This document shows, piece after piece, positions 18,310 through 27,980 of a DNA stretch of 64,000 nt. This DNA comes from Pseudomonadota bacterium (lineage in GTDB: Bacteria; Desulfobacterota; Desulfovibrionia; Desulfovibrionales; Desulfovibrionaceae): the NCBI GenBank assembly GCA_023411815.1, contig JAEYOJ010000095.1, positions 1 to 64,000 of the forward strand. The letters run 5' to 3'. A model generated the notes under the pieces. It was not told the origin of the DNA and searched no databases. It saw only the letters and a program-made list of their open reading frames with translations. Within the stretch, counting starts at the first letter, position 1, and each line of letters opens with the position of its first letter. The translations under genes were made by a program, and so were the position numbers.

Positions 18310-19425
18310 CTAACTCTTCTTGCCGGATTCCTTTTCGGGAAGCACCGTCGTAATCGGCTTGGGCGTGGACTCGGTGGAGGGCGGCAGGACGGGATGGGCC
18401 ACCTCCGGCTGTTTGCCGGTGAGGGCTTTCAGGAATTCGGTGATGATGTCGGCGTCCTTGCCCTCGAGTTCGAAGCCGAGCTGGCTGGAACCCATGATCT
18501 GCACGGCGTCCCGGAGCCGCCAGACCTTGCCGGAATGGAAGTAGGGCTGGGTGATGGCCACGTTGCGCAGGGTGGGCGACTTGAACACGTACTTGTCGCT
18601 GGCCGTGTGGGTGACCACGAAGCGGCCGGGGTCGTCGGCGGGACGGACCTCCTCGCTGGGGGCTTCGGCCACGCCGAAGGGATAGTAGCCCATGCCGCCC
18701 AGGTTGATGCCGTAATGGCAGCCGGAGCAGCCGCTGTCGATGAACAGGCGCAGCCCTTCCTGCTGGGTGGGCGTCAGGGCCGATTCGTCGCCGGTGATGA
18801 AGGCGTCCAAGGGGGAGCCGGGGGTCAGCAGGGTGGCTTCGAAGGCCTCGATGGCCTGGGCCATGTTGGCGAAGCTCACGGGGGTCTTCTGTCCCGGGAA
18901 GGCCTTGGCGAAGAGATCCACGTATTCGGGAATGCTGGCCAGGGTCGCCACCACTCGCTCGGGGGTATTGTTCATCTCTACGGCGGCCTGAACCGGCCCT
19001 TTGGACTGTTCGGCCAGGTCCTTGGCGCGGCCGTCCCAGAACTGGGCCACGTTGAAGACGGAATTGAAGGTCGTGGGAGCGTTGCGCGGTCCCTTTTGCC
19101 AGCCGTGGCCTATGGAGGTCTCCTGGAGGTCCGCCCCGGCCAGGCCCACGTTGTGGCAGGTCTGGCAGCTTATGAGCTGGGAGGCCGACAGGCGTGGGTC
19201 GAAATAGAGCAGCCGGCCGAGCTCGACCTTGGCCGGCGTGAGGGCGTTGCCCGACAGCTTGGGCGGATTCTCGGGAATGGGCCGGAAAATGGCCGCGGCT
19301 TCCTGCTGCAGGGTTTTCTGGGCCAAGGCCGTGCCGGGCGCGAGGACAGCGCCCAGGACAACGGTGGCACAGACAAGGGCGACCAGAGGATAAAGGGGTG
19401 GAAGCGCACGGAACAGGCGTCTCAT
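18310..19425 (-). CDS. Di-haem cytochrome c peroxidase (CcpA/MauG family)
   Basis: Start chosen at 19425 (MRRLFRALPPLYPL), with GGAGG seven bases upstream. A Sec signal peptide ends near GTALA-QK. Two c-type haem sites are seen: CQTCH and CSGCH. The spacing, the LGRLLYFDPRLSASQLISC start of the first domain and the PTLRNVAITQPYFHSG segment fit bacterial di-haem peroxidases, which reduce H2O2 in the periplasm with electrons from c-type cytochromes. A Pro/Glu/Ser-rich tail follows the second domain. Transcribed toward the island boundary; no partner gene is adjacent. Confidence 0.92.
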   Translation of the reverse strand: MRRLFRALPPLYPLVALVCATVVLGAVLAPGTALAQKTLQQEAAAIFRPIPENPPKLSGNALTPAKVELGRLLYFDPRLSASQLISCQTCHNVGLAGADLQETSIGHGWQKGPRNAPTTFNSVFNVAQFWDGRAKDLAEQSKGPVQAAVEMNNTPERVVATLASIPEYVDLFAKAFPGQKTPVSFANMAQAIEAFEATLLTPGSPLDAFITGDESALTPTQQEGLRLFIDSGCSGCHYGINLGGMGYYPFGVAEAPSEEVRPADDPGRFVVTHTASDKYVFKSPTLRNVAITQPYFHSGKVWRLRDAVQIMGSSQLGFELEGKDADIITEFLKALTGKQPEVAHPVLPPSTESTPKPITTVLPEKESGKKS

Positions 19426-19573
19426 GGATAACCTCCGCTCAGGGTTGATCCTAGTAGGGATATCCTGATCGGATGGACGATTCAACGCCGTTCCGTATTT
19501 TTGCGGCGCCGTGCGGTGGAAAATGATGTCACTCGGCGGTTCCAGGGCTGGATGACGGACCTTTCCGCCGCGC

Positions 19574-22315
19574 TTAGACCGCGTCCGGCCCGGCTTGCTT
19601 TATCCGCTCCACACCGAAGCGGTCCAAAACACGCACCAGCTCCTGCACGTCGATGGGCTTGGACAGGTAGTCGTTCATGCCGGCGGCCAGGAATGTCTCG
19701 CGGTCACCCTTGAGGGCATAGGCGGTGAGCGCCACGATGGGCACATGAGGGTCTCCGGCCTCGCCGGCGCGGATGCGCCGGGTGGCCTCGTCTCCGTGCA
19801 TTTCGGGCATCTGCACGTCCATCAGCACAATGTCGAAGCGTTCCCTGGCCAATGCGTCGAGGGCCTGCCTGCCGTCATGCACAGTCGTGACCTGGTGCCC
19901 GAGCCCCTTGAGCAGCTCCTCGGCCAGAAAGCGGTTGATCTCGTTGTCCTCGGCGAGCAGGACTCGCAGGGGCCTGGCGTCCCGCCGCATCGCGGTGTGC
20001 TCGTCCTCATCGGCGACCGTCGCAGTGGCCGCCGGACGGAGCACCGCCGAGAAGGTGAACGTGCTCCCTTGGCCCGGTGCGCTTTGGACCGTGATCCTGC
20101 CTCCCATGAGATCCACGAGCCGCTTGGTGATGGTCAGTCCCAGGCCGGTGCCGTCATGCTTGGCGCTGCGCGTGCCGGTATCGAAGGGCTCGAAGATCCT
20201 GTCGAGCTTGTCTCTGGGGACGCCGACGCCCGTATCCCTGACCGAGGTCAGCAGGCAGAACGGCTCCAGGCTGTCGCAGTAGGCCGCGCCCTGCGCGTTC
20301 CGGCCATTCTCCAGGCCCACGCGCACGGAGACCCGCCCGGCTTCGGTGAACTTGATCGCATTGCCGATGACGTTGACGAAGACCTGGCGCAGCCGGCCTT
20401 CGTCGCCGCGCAGCCTGGCAGGTACGTCGGGAGCTATGTCGGCCAGGAATGTCAGCCCCTTGCGCTCGGCGGTAAGGCGCATGGTCTCGAACAGGCCTTG
20501 GAGCATGGCCCGCAGATCGAAATCGGCGTGTTCAAGCTCCACGCGGCCCGCCTCGATCTTGGACAGGTCGAGGATGTCGTTGATGATGCCCAGCAGGGAG
20601 TTGGCGGATTGCTTGACCAGTCCCAGGTAGTCGCGGACCTTGCCCTTGGGCTCCTGCATGAGCGCCAGGTCGGTCAGGCCGAGGATTCCGTTCATGGGCG
20701 TGCGTATTTCGTGGGACATGCTGGCAAGGAATTCCGACTTGGCCTGGTTGGCCTGGTCGGCCGCCTGCTTGGCCTGGCTCAGGGCCTCCTCTGCGCGCTT
20801 GCGCGCGGTGATGTCGTGGACGATGGAGTAGAAGAGGGGTCGGCCGCCGACACGCACGGGACCGCTGAAAACCTCCACGTCCCTGACCTCGCCCGAGGCC
20901 AGCCTGTGCTTGAACTCGAACCGGTTCCTCATTCCCGACGAAGCCTCGGCCATCCTGACGGTCAGCTCTCCCGGGGGCAGGGTGTTGATCCGGTCGATGT
21001 TCATGTGCCGACACTCCCCGGGCGAGTAGCCGTAGTAGGCGCATGCGGCCGGATTGGCGTCCACGATCTCTCCGGTCCCGGGGTCGATGAGCAGCATGAC
21101 CGCGTGGCTGTTCTGGAAGATCGAACGGTAGCGCTCCTCGCTCTCCTGCAGGGCCTCCTCGGTCCGCTTGCGCGCGGTGATGTCGGCCAAGGTCTGGATC
21201 GCGCCGAGGGTTCTGCCGTCGGCCGCCTTGATTGGGGCCGCGCTGGAGAGCATATGGACCGGAAGGGAGGAGCCCTTCGGGTAGATGACGAACTCTTCGC
21301 CTCGCACGGTCTCGCCTTGGAGCGCCCGCCAGCCCACCAAATCCTTCTTGGAGGGGCTGCCGCCGTTCAATGTGCGGACCGTGAAAAGCTTCATCCGCGC
21401 CTCCGCCGGCAAGCCGCGTATCTCCGCAAGGGTGAAGCCCAGGATCTTCTCGGCCGAGGGGTTCAGGTACGTGATGTGATGGTTCGTGTCATAGAAGACA
21501 AGACCCTCGGCCAGGGACATGAGGGCCGCATCCAGCTCGGCCGCGCGCAGCTCGGCCTCCCTGCGCGCCTCCTCGGCGCGGGAATTGGCCGCGCCGAGAT
21601 CCTGCAGCCGGTCCCGCAAGGCGACCCGCATGTGTTCGAAGCCAGCGGCGAGCCGGGCGACCTCGTCCCTGCCGGAAACCCGGATCGGCTGGTCGAGTTG
21701 TCCGGCGCTCAGGGCTCTCGTAGCCTTTTCCAGTCTCACGACGGGTTCGACGACCCTGCGCAGCAGAATGAACAGGAGCGATGCGACGACACCCGCGAGG
21801 AAAACGGCCTCACCGGCCAGCCAGGCCAGCATGCGCCGCTTCTCGCGGTAGATGTATTCATCGGTCAGATCATTGATGGCGAACACGTCGGTCACCATGG
21901 ACGAGGTCCGGACAAGCAGCTGCCCCTGGATCGTTTCCCTGATCCCCATGGCCATGCTGTCCTTGCTGGTTTCCAGCAGGTTGCCGAACAGGATGCCGAT
22001 CGAGTCATGTTCCCGGAGGATTCGGGCTTTCAGGGACCGGGACTGGGCCGTGAGATCAGGCAAGGCTTGCAGGGTCGGAGTCAGATCGGCGTAATGGGCC
22101 TGCCACTGCAGGATGATGCGCTGATTGTGCAACCCCAGGGTTTCCTGCGTCAGGCTGAGCAGCAGGGTGATCTTGCGCACCGCGTTGTTCACCCTTTGCG
22201 CTTCCGCCTCATGCCTGGCATCCATGGCCTTCAAGGCGACGATGGTCGCGAACACGCTCGCGACGCTGATTATGCTGATCACGGCGGATATCTGTAGAAT
22301 TCTACGAATGCGCAT
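19574..22315 (-). CDS. Membrane hybrid sensor histidine kinase
   Basis: 913 aa. A transmembrane helix near residues 5-30, a periplasmic sensor region, a second helix near 165-185, HAMP (RRVVEPVVRLEKATRALSAG), two PAS domains (around 265-385 and 395-510), and a HisKA domain with the phospho-His in SMSHEIRTPMNGILG. Then a HATPase_c domain (NVIGNAIKF, DTGVGVP, GTGLGLTITKRLV) and a C-terminal receiver with the phospho-Asp in IVLMDVQMPE and the conserved Lys in YLSKPID. No separate response regulator is adjacent. The substrate-binding lipoprotein 216 bases upstream could be functionally linked. Confidence 0.92.
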   Translation of the reverse strand: MRIRRILQISAVISIISVASVFATIVALKAMDARHEAEAQRVNNAVRKITLLLSLTQETLGLHNQRIILQWQAHYADLTPTLQALPDLTAQSRSLKARILREHDSIGILFGNLLETSKDSMAMGIRETIQGQLLVRTSSMVTDVFAINDLTDEYIYREKRRMLAWLAGEAVFLAGVVASLLFILLRRVVEPVVRLEKATRALSAGQLDQPIRVSGRDEVARLAAGFEHMRVALRDRLQDLGAANSRAEEARREAELRAAELDAALMSLAEGLVFYDTNHHITYLNPSAEKILGFTLAEIRGLPAEARMKLFTVRTLNGGSPSKKDLVGWRALQGETVRGEEFVIYPKGSSLPVHMLSSAAPIKAADGRTLGAIQTLADITARKRTEEALQESEERYRSIFQNSHAVMLLIDPGTGEIVDANPAACAYYGYSPGECRHMNIDRINTLPPGELTVRMAEASSGMRNRFEFKHRLASGEVRDVEVFSGPVRVGGRPLFYSIVHDITARKRAEEALSQAKQAADQANQAKSEFLASMSHEIRTPMNGILGLTDLALMQEPKGKVRDYLGLVKQSANSLLGIINDILDLSKIEAGRVELEHADFDLRAMLQGLFETMRLTAERKGLTFLADIAPDVPARLRGDEGRLRQVFVNVIGNAIKFTEAGRVSVRVGLENGRNAQGAAYCDSLEPFCLLTSVRDTGVGVPRDKLDRIFEPFDTGTRSAKHDGTGLGLTITKRLVDLMGGRITVQSAPGQGSTFTFSAVLRPAATATVADEDEHTAMRRDARPLRVLLAEDNEINRFLAEELLKGLGHQVTTVHDGRQALDALARERFDIVLMDVQMPEMHGDEATRRIRAGEAGDPHVPIVALTAYALKGDRETFLAAGMNDYLSKPIDVQELVRVLDRFGVERIKQAGPDAV

Positions 22316-22531
22316 GGTCCTATCTCACAATGCCCAGGTCCGGCGAATCAAGCGTGCGCGGCGGGTCGGTTTCGAAAGCCTCGGAGGTGCCTGCCCACAA
22401 TCCGGCTGGCACGGAACTGGGTCGGGCTCGGCGAATGTTCGCGTTCTCGCTTTTCGCCTGCCCATGACTCACCCGACATCCAATTTGGTCCTTCCTACGC
22501 GCTGGCCGTAGAGGATGCACCTGTATGAACA

Positions 22532-23524
22532 CTACTTGTAGATCGTGACCGCCTTGGGATCTATCTTTTCCAAAGGGGCTTTGCGGATCTTGTCCAGAAT
22601 GTTCGGCACTTCCACCGGCTCCCCTTTGGTGAGCATCCTCCAGCGGATGGCATTCTCGAGCGAGATGATGAGGGACTGGTCGAGGACGACCCGCAGGTTG
22701 TTCTTTTCCCAGGTCTCGGCCATGAAGTCCGGATCAAGGTCCCATCTTTTTCTGATGATGTCTTTCGCCTCTCGTTCATGGCTCAAGACGAACAGCTCCG
22801 CCCGCTTGAGCGCCGTGAGAAATCGCGTGGCGATCTCCGGCGAGTCGTCCAGCAGGTCCTTGCGGGCCGCAAGTACCCAATAGTACTCCATGGCGTATTG
22901 CGATGGCCAGGATACCGCTTTGTCGCTCAAGTCTCTCCGCGCCAGGAACGAGAACTTACCCCAAATGGAGATCGCGTCGACCTCGCCTTGGGACAAAGCC
23001 TTGGCCATTTCCGGAGGGGAGATGTCCACCAATGTCACCGCGGCGGGATCGATGGAGTTCATGTCGAGAAACATGGACAAGGCGTATTCGCTTACGGTGT
23101 CCAGGACGACGCCGATCCGTTTGCCCCGCAGATCGGCCGGTGCAAGGATGCCCCTGTCCCTTCTGGCCACGATCTCATGGTCGCTCGTGGATCCCACCGT
23201 GGCCAGGATGCGCAAGGATTGGTCTTCCTCCATCATTCCCGAGAAGACGAAAGCGGCCCCCGTGGCCATCTGCACTTCGCCGCGTTCCAGGGCCTGCATG
23301 CTCTGCAAGCCGGCGGGATAATCGCTCCGGATGGACACATCCAGTCCGGCCTGCCTGAAAAAGCCCTTCTGGTCGGCGATGGCGATAAGCCCGGTGTAGA
23401 CGACGGGCGTTGTAGCAAGGGTAATCTTGATGGCCTCTTCGCCTAGCTCCTGCTTTCCCCGGCATCCGCCCAGAAAGGAGCCTAAGGCAAGAATCAGGAC
23501 CATCAAATGTATGATTCTACTCAT
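22532..23524 (-). CDS. Substrate-binding lipoprotein, NMT1/SsuA-like
   Basis: The start is placed at MSRIIHLMVLIL, giving a lipoprotein signal with lipobox LGGC; an alternative ATG at 23557 adds 11 residues. The mature part (ITLATTPVVYTGLIAIADQKGFFRQAGLDV ... ALERGEVQMATGAAFVF) matches the NMT1/SsuA/TauA binding-protein fold used for uptake of thiamine precursors, sulfonates or nitrate-like ligands. No permease or ATPase is adjacent, only a histidine kinase downstream on the same strand, so it may be a sensory binding protein. The ligand cannot be told from sequence. Confidence 0.8.
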   Translation of the reverse strand: MSRIIHLMVLILALGSFLGGCRGKQELGEEAIKITLATTPVVYTGLIAIADQKGFFRQAGLDVSIRSDYPAGLQSMQALERGEVQMATGAAFVFSGMMEEDQSLRILATVGSTSDHEIVARRDRGILAPADLRGKRIGVVLDTVSEYALSMFLDMNSIDPAAVTLVDISPPEMAKALSQGEVDAISIWGKFSFLARRDLSDKAVSWPSQYAMEYYWVLAARKDLLDDSPEIATRFLTALKRAELFVLSHEREAKDIIRKRWDLDPDFMAETWEKNNLRVVLDQSLIISLENAIRWRMLTKGEPVEVPNILDKIRKAPLEKIDPKAVTIYK

Positions 23525-24049
23525 CTCGCATGTATTGCGTGCGATCCTGCATTGCATCTTTGTTCGACCTGCCCTTTGGGGATGAGCCAAGTACCCCTGG
23601 CAATAATTATATGCTGTAGCAATATAAAGCAGGAACAATTGTCGTAGGCGGATTGACCTTCTCTCACGCGAGCTGGCTCGCGGGGAGGAGCATCCCAGGT
23701 GTCAGTCCCCAACTTCAGTAAGTAAGTGTTCCGGCATGATTGTAAAGATTGGCGATCGGCGGGAGGACCCGCGGCTTGGGGTTCTCTCGACTGACGCAGG
23801 AGGGGGCCAAAGGAGAGCCCAGTCGGATTCCCGTGAAACCGGGCAGAGGTACGAGGTATTGGCCTTGCCCTCATCGGAACTGATGGAAGGCCTGAGCAAG
23901 ATGATTACCTGGCCTGAGAAGGCGGGTTTTTCTGGTCAGGGGCGCGATGCACGATTCGCAATACCAACCGGGTTTCCAAAAAGAGGGTTTCCAAAGGGGC
24001 CGAGCCCCTTTGGCGGGTGGGTGTGGGAGGGCGGCGCCCTCCCACATTC
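23525..24049. other. Intergenic region with terminator after the M16 gene
   Basis: About 525 bases without a supported gene. At 24022-24046 a perfect 11-bp stem (TGTGGGAGGGC / GCCCTCCCACA, 3-base loop) directly follows the M16 stop codon, and a second stem pairing CCAAAGGGGC with GCCCCTTTGG follows it. Together they look like the terminator for the leftward M16 gene. The remainder must hold the promoter of the binding-protein gene. Confidence 0.55.
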
Positions 24050-26956
24050 CTAAAGCACCTTTGTCAGCGTCAGCGCGGGCTCTTTCAACCCAGCCAGTGC
24101 GTCCTCGCGGCCCAGCACCACGGTGCGGCCGGCGTCGCGCAGGATCGCCGCGGCCTCGGCGAAGCGCTTGAAGCTGACTTCGGTGGTGGCCAGGATCTCC
24201 TCGCGCACCTCCTGCAGGCGCTCCTCGCCGATGCCCTGTAGGTGGCGGGACAGGGAGGTGAAGCCCTTGGCGTCCGGGAGCTGGTAGGCGTCGAAGTCGC
24301 CGATGGCTCCGACCACGGCCTTGGTCAACTCGTCCTTGTCCAGCTCCAGGTTGTGCAGGAAGTCGGCGGCTTCGGAGAATACGCGCAGGGTGCGCTCCAG
24401 GTTGGGGTCGCGATAGGAGGCCATGACCATGGTGCCGTTCAGCCTGTCCAGCAGGCAGAACGCGCCGTAGGCTCCGCCCTGCACGCGCACGCGGTCCCAC
24501 AGGTAGGCCGTGCGCAGCCAGCGGGCCACCACGATGTCGCTGCCCGTGATGGCGTAGCACGCCTCTGCCAGGCTTGCGCCGCGTCCCACGTAGTTGACCT
24601 GGGCCGGGATGGTCAGGCCCTCGGTGGGCAGGAGCGGCTTGGGCGCGAGCGGCGCGGTATCGGCGCTCCCCTGGGGCATGGCCGAGGCGAAGCCGCCCAC
24701 GGCCTTGCGCGCCTTGGACCAGCTTGCGGCGTCCATGGTCGCATTGAGGATCATGTTGTCCCGGCGCACGAGCAGCGAGCGCATCTCCTCCAGGGTCGCC
24801 AGCACGCGCGGCCAGTCGTTGTCCACGGCCTCGGCCAGGCGGCGCAGGAAGAACAGGTTCTCCGCGCCAGAGAACTGCTCCGCGACCCAGCCAGAGGGTG
24901 TGAGCCCGGCCTTGAGCCGCGAGGCCACGATCAGGTGGCCCGAGGGCACCACGCGCTGCTCGGCCCTGGCCTTCTCCTCCAGGACCATCTTGCGGAAACG
25001 CTCGCGGTCGTCCAGGCGGGCTTCCAGGAGCACCTCGGCCAGGATGTCCATGAGGTCCTGTACCTTGTCCGTCATGGCCTTGCCGCGCAGGAACAGCCAG
25101 GGCACGGCCTGGGCCGAGCCTTCCAGGCTGCCCGAGAAGGGCGTCGGGTCGATGCCGCCCGTGCGGCTGGCGATGCGTCGGGTCAGGGCCACGAAATCGC
25201 GCTTTCTGGTGCCCATCTCCAGCAGGGCCCGGCCGAAGAGCGGCACGCAGGGCAGGTAGGCCTGCGGCAGCGCGGACAGGTTCAGGCCCACGTCCAGGTA
25301 GGCGATGGAGTTGGTGGGCAGGTCGTGGGTCAGCGTCGGGATGCCGGCAAGGGTTTCCTTGTCGCAGGGGATGCGCGTGTTCTCGCGCGGCAGGTCCTCG
25401 ATGGACAGGCGCGGTATAGTGGCCAGGGCCTCGGGCGAATCCTGGGCCTCCTGGCGGGCGTGCAGTTCCTTGTTGGCCTGCACCACGGCCTGGCGTTCGG
25501 CCTCGTCCATGGCCGACAGGGCGTTGTCCAGACGTCGTTTTTCGCGCTCCTCGCGCTCCTGGCCCAGCTTGGCATCGGGCGAGAGCACCACGGTCACGCG
25601 GTGCGGGTTGTCCAGGAAACGGCCGCGCAGCAGGGACTCGAAGACCGGTTCCCTGTCCGCCAGGCGCGCCTTGATGGCCAGCAGCGGCTTGTCGAAGGCG
25701 ATGAGCGCCAGGGGATCGGCGTCGTAGAGCCAGGTGCTCAGGCTGCGCACCATGAGGGCCAGGCCGCGCGGGAAGCGGCCCGTGTTCAGCTCGCGCAGGT
25801 CGAACTCCACGCTGTTGACCGCGGCCTCGATCATGTCCGCGCCGATGCCTCCGTCGGCCAGCTCGCGCAGGGTGTCCAGCACGATGGTTTCGACCTGTTC
25901 AGGGCCGGCCTGCTTGAGTCCCTTGAGGCCCACGGAGAAATACATCTGGCGCAGGTCGCCTTCCAGGCCGACTCCGGCCAGGTCCTCGCCAAGCCCCGAG
26001 TCTATGAGCGCCTTGCGCAGAGGCGAGGAGGGCATGCCGATAAGGATGTGCTCCAGGATGTGCAAGGACAGGTTCAGCTCGGCGTTGTCCGTGGGGCAGA
26101 GCAGCCAGTTGACCGTGACCATGCCGCGGCTTTCGTCCTCGCCGGCGGCGTACTTCTTCTCCACGCGCTCGGGCGCGGTCTTGCGCCGCTGCAGGGCCAC
26201 GGCCGAGTCGGTCTCGATGCGCTCGTAGGCGGACAGCTCGCGGTCCAGTATGCGCAGCCGCTCCTCCGGGTCATCGTCGCCGTAGAAGTATATCCAGGCA
26301 TTGGACGGATGATAGTAGCGGCGGTGGAAGTCCATGAAGGCCTCGAAGGTCAGCTGCGGGATGACCTCCGGGTCGCCGCCCGAATCCAGGCCGTAGGTGG
26401 TGTCCGGGAACAGGACCTGCTGCGAGTATTCGGAGATGAGCGAATCGGGCGAGGAGTAAACTCCCTTCATCTCGTTGAAGACCACGCCCTTGTAGGTCAT
26501 GGGCCCGGCTGGGTCGTCCAGTTCGTGATGCCAGCCTTCCTGCTGCAGGACCTCGGGCGTGAGCCGGGGATGGAATACCGCGTCCAGGTACACGTCCACG
26601 AGGTTGTAGAAGTCGCGCACGTTGGTGGACGCCACGGGATAGCAGGTCTTGTCCGGGTAGGTGAAGGCGTTCAGGAAGGTCTGCAGCGAGCCCTTGAGCA
26701 GTTCGACGAAAGGCTCCTTGACCGGATACTTGTCCGATCCGCACAGCACGGAATGCTCCAGGATGTGCGCCACGCCCGTGGAGTCCTTGGGCGGCGTGCG
26801 GAAGCTGATGCCGAAGACCTTGTTCTCGTCGGGCGCGATAACGCTCATGAGCCGCGCACCGGTCTTTTCATGGCGGTACAGCCGTACGGTGGAGGAGATT
26901 TCCGCGACCTCGGCTTCCCTTTCGAGCCTGAATCCGTGTAACATATCAGCAACCAT
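24050..26956 (-). CDS. M16C metalloprotease, presequence-protease type
   Basis: Start set at 26956 (MVADMLHGFRLE) with AAGGAG six bases upstream; longer starts would run antisense into the SDR gene. 968 aa, the usual size for M16C presequence proteases. The inverted zinc motif HILEH is in GVAHILEHSVLCGS, followed by the characteristic NAFTYPDKTCYPVAS. These enzymes form a closed chamber that degrades peptides of roughly 10-65 residues. No signal peptide, so cytoplasmic. Divergent from the SDR gene over a 40-base gap. Confidence 0.92.
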   Translation of the reverse strand: MVADMLHGFRLEREAEVAEISSTVRLYRHEKTGARLMSVIAPDENKVFGISFRTPPKDSTGVAHILEHSVLCGSDKYPVKEPFVELLKGSLQTFLNAFTYPDKTCYPVASTNVRDFYNLVDVYLDAVFHPRLTPEVLQQEGWHHELDDPAGPMTYKGVVFNEMKGVYSSPDSLISEYSQQVLFPDTTYGLDSGGDPEVIPQLTFEAFMDFHRRYYHPSNAWIYFYGDDDPEERLRILDRELSAYERIETDSAVALQRRKTAPERVEKKYAAGEDESRGMVTVNWLLCPTDNAELNLSLHILEHILIGMPSSPLRKALIDSGLGEDLAGVGLEGDLRQMYFSVGLKGLKQAGPEQVETIVLDTLRELADGGIGADMIEAAVNSVEFDLRELNTGRFPRGLALMVRSLSTWLYDADPLALIAFDKPLLAIKARLADREPVFESLLRGRFLDNPHRVTVVLSPDAKLGQEREEREKRRLDNALSAMDEAERQAVVQANKELHARQEAQDSPEALATIPRLSIEDLPRENTRIPCDKETLAGIPTLTHDLPTNSIAYLDVGLNLSALPQAYLPCVPLFGRALLEMGTRKRDFVALTRRIASRTGGIDPTPFSGSLEGSAQAVPWLFLRGKAMTDKVQDLMDILAEVLLEARLDDRERFRKMVLEEKARAEQRVVPSGHLIVASRLKAGLTPSGWVAEQFSGAENLFFLRRLAEAVDNDWPRVLATLEEMRSLLVRRDNMILNATMDAASWSKARKAVGGFASAMPQGSADTAPLAPKPLLPTEGLTIPAQVNYVGRGASLAEACYAITGSDIVVARWLRTAYLWDRVRVQGGAYGAFCLLDRLNGTMVMASYRDPNLERTLRVFSEAADFLHNLELDKDELTKAVVGAIGDFDAYQLPDAKGFTSLSRHLQGIGEERLQEVREEILATTEVSFKRFAEAAAILRDAGRTVVLGREDALAGLKEPALTLTKVL

Positions 26957-26996
26957 GAGGGGCTCCTTTTGGCTGTAGTCCGATCGAGGAGGATAC

Positions 26997-27740
26997 ATGG
27001 GAAGCCTGGAAAATAAAACCGTCATCGTTACCGGCGCGTCCAGGGGCATCGGCCGGGCCCTGGCCCTGGACCTTGCCGGCCGAGGCGCGACCCTGGTGAT
27101 CAATGCCCGTTCCGGGGAGCTGCTGGGCCAGATTGCCAAGGATTGCAGCGGCTCGGGTAGGCGCTGCACGGCCGTGGTCGGCGACGCGAGCGATAGCGAC
27201 GTGGCGGCCAAGCTGGTGGAGGAGGCCCGCGAGACCGGCGGGCCGCACGGCTTCGTGCACGCGGCCGGCGTGCTGTTTCCCGGCCCGCACCTGTGGGAGC
27301 TGGCCGAGGAGCGCTTCGACGCGGTATTCGCCGCCAGCGTCAAGGCGGGCTGGCAGCTCGCTCGCCATGCGATCCCGGCCATGCGCGGCAAGGAAGGGGC
27401 CTTCGCCGTGTTCTTCGGCTCGGGCGCGGCCGATCTCGTGCAGCCGGGCATCGCGGCCTACTGCGCGGCCAAGGCCGCCGAGGAGCACATGGCCCGGCAG
27501 CTGGCGGCCGAGGCCCCGGACGTGGCGACCATCGTCTACAGGCCCGGCGTGGTGGAGACGCGCATGCAGCGGCAGGCCCGCGAGGCCGAAGGCGGCGCGG
27601 CCGAGGAGGTGCGCCAGGTGTTCTGGGAGATGAAGGAACGCGGCGAACTCATCACGCCCGAGGAGTCGGCGGCCTTCCTGGCCCGCATCCTGGACGCGGA
27701 CCCGCGCCGCCATCACGGCAAGACCATTCGGGCGGGCTAG
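26997..27740 (+). CDS. Short-chain dehydrogenase/reductase (SDR)
   Basis: 247 aa, with GAGGAGG five bases before the ATG. N-terminal NAD(P) motif TGASRGIGRALAL, a central HAAGVLFPG, Ser in FFGSGAAD, and the catalytic Y-x3-K in IAAYCAAKAAEEH. The C-terminal part (VYRPGVVETRMQ) is typical of classical SDRs. Substrate cannot be assigned. Divergent from the M16 protease gene, so the two promoters share about 40 bases. Confidence 0.92.
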   Translation: MGSLENKTVIVTGASRGIGRALALDLAGRGATLVINARSGELLGQIAKDCSGSGRRCTAVVGDASDSDVAAKLVEEARETGGPHGFVHAAGVLFPGPHLWELAEERFDAVFAASVKAGWQLARHAIPAMRGKEGAFAVFFGSGAADLVQPGIAAYCAAKAAEEHMARQLAAEAPDVATIVYRPGVVETRMQRQAREAEGGAAEEVRQVFWEMKERGELITPEESAAFLARILDADPRRHHGKTIRAG

Positions 27741-27791
27741 GCTCTAGTTTGAGTTGACCTTTCTCGGCGACAGGGCTAGCAGTCCGGAACC

Positions 27792-27868
27792 GCGCCCGTA
27801 GCTCAGCTGGATAGAGCATCGGACTTCGAATCCGACGGCCGGGAGTTCGAATCTCTCCGGGCGCACCA
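27792..27868 (+). tRNA. tRNA-Arg (anticodon TCG)
   Basis: A complete cloverleaf: acceptor GCGCCCG pairing with CGGGCGC and ending ACCA, D-arm GCTCAGCTGGATAGAGC, anticodon stem TCGGA/TCCGA with loop CTTCGAA, and T-loop GTTCGAATC. Encoded CCA. It is followed 112 bases later by an AT-rich foreign-looking gene, but no duplicated 3' end was found on the far side. Confidence 0.95.
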
Positions 27869-27980
27869 GTAAATACGCTAGTTCTGCACTCGCCTTCTTT
27901 CGATCCGTTGGTGTTTTCCCTCTCCCTGGCTGAGTCACCCTTTTGCAGGGCATTGCGTCCGATATTGACTGCATTGGAGT

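Noticed and set aside
19595..22297. 900-aa plus-strand frame opposite the histidine kinase
   Set aside because: Antisense shadow produced by high GC and codon bias of the kinase; no family signature and no ribosome-binding site.
24242..26941. 899-aa plus-strand frame opposite the M16 gene
   Set aside because: Same antisense effect; His/Gly/Gln-rich nonsense composition.
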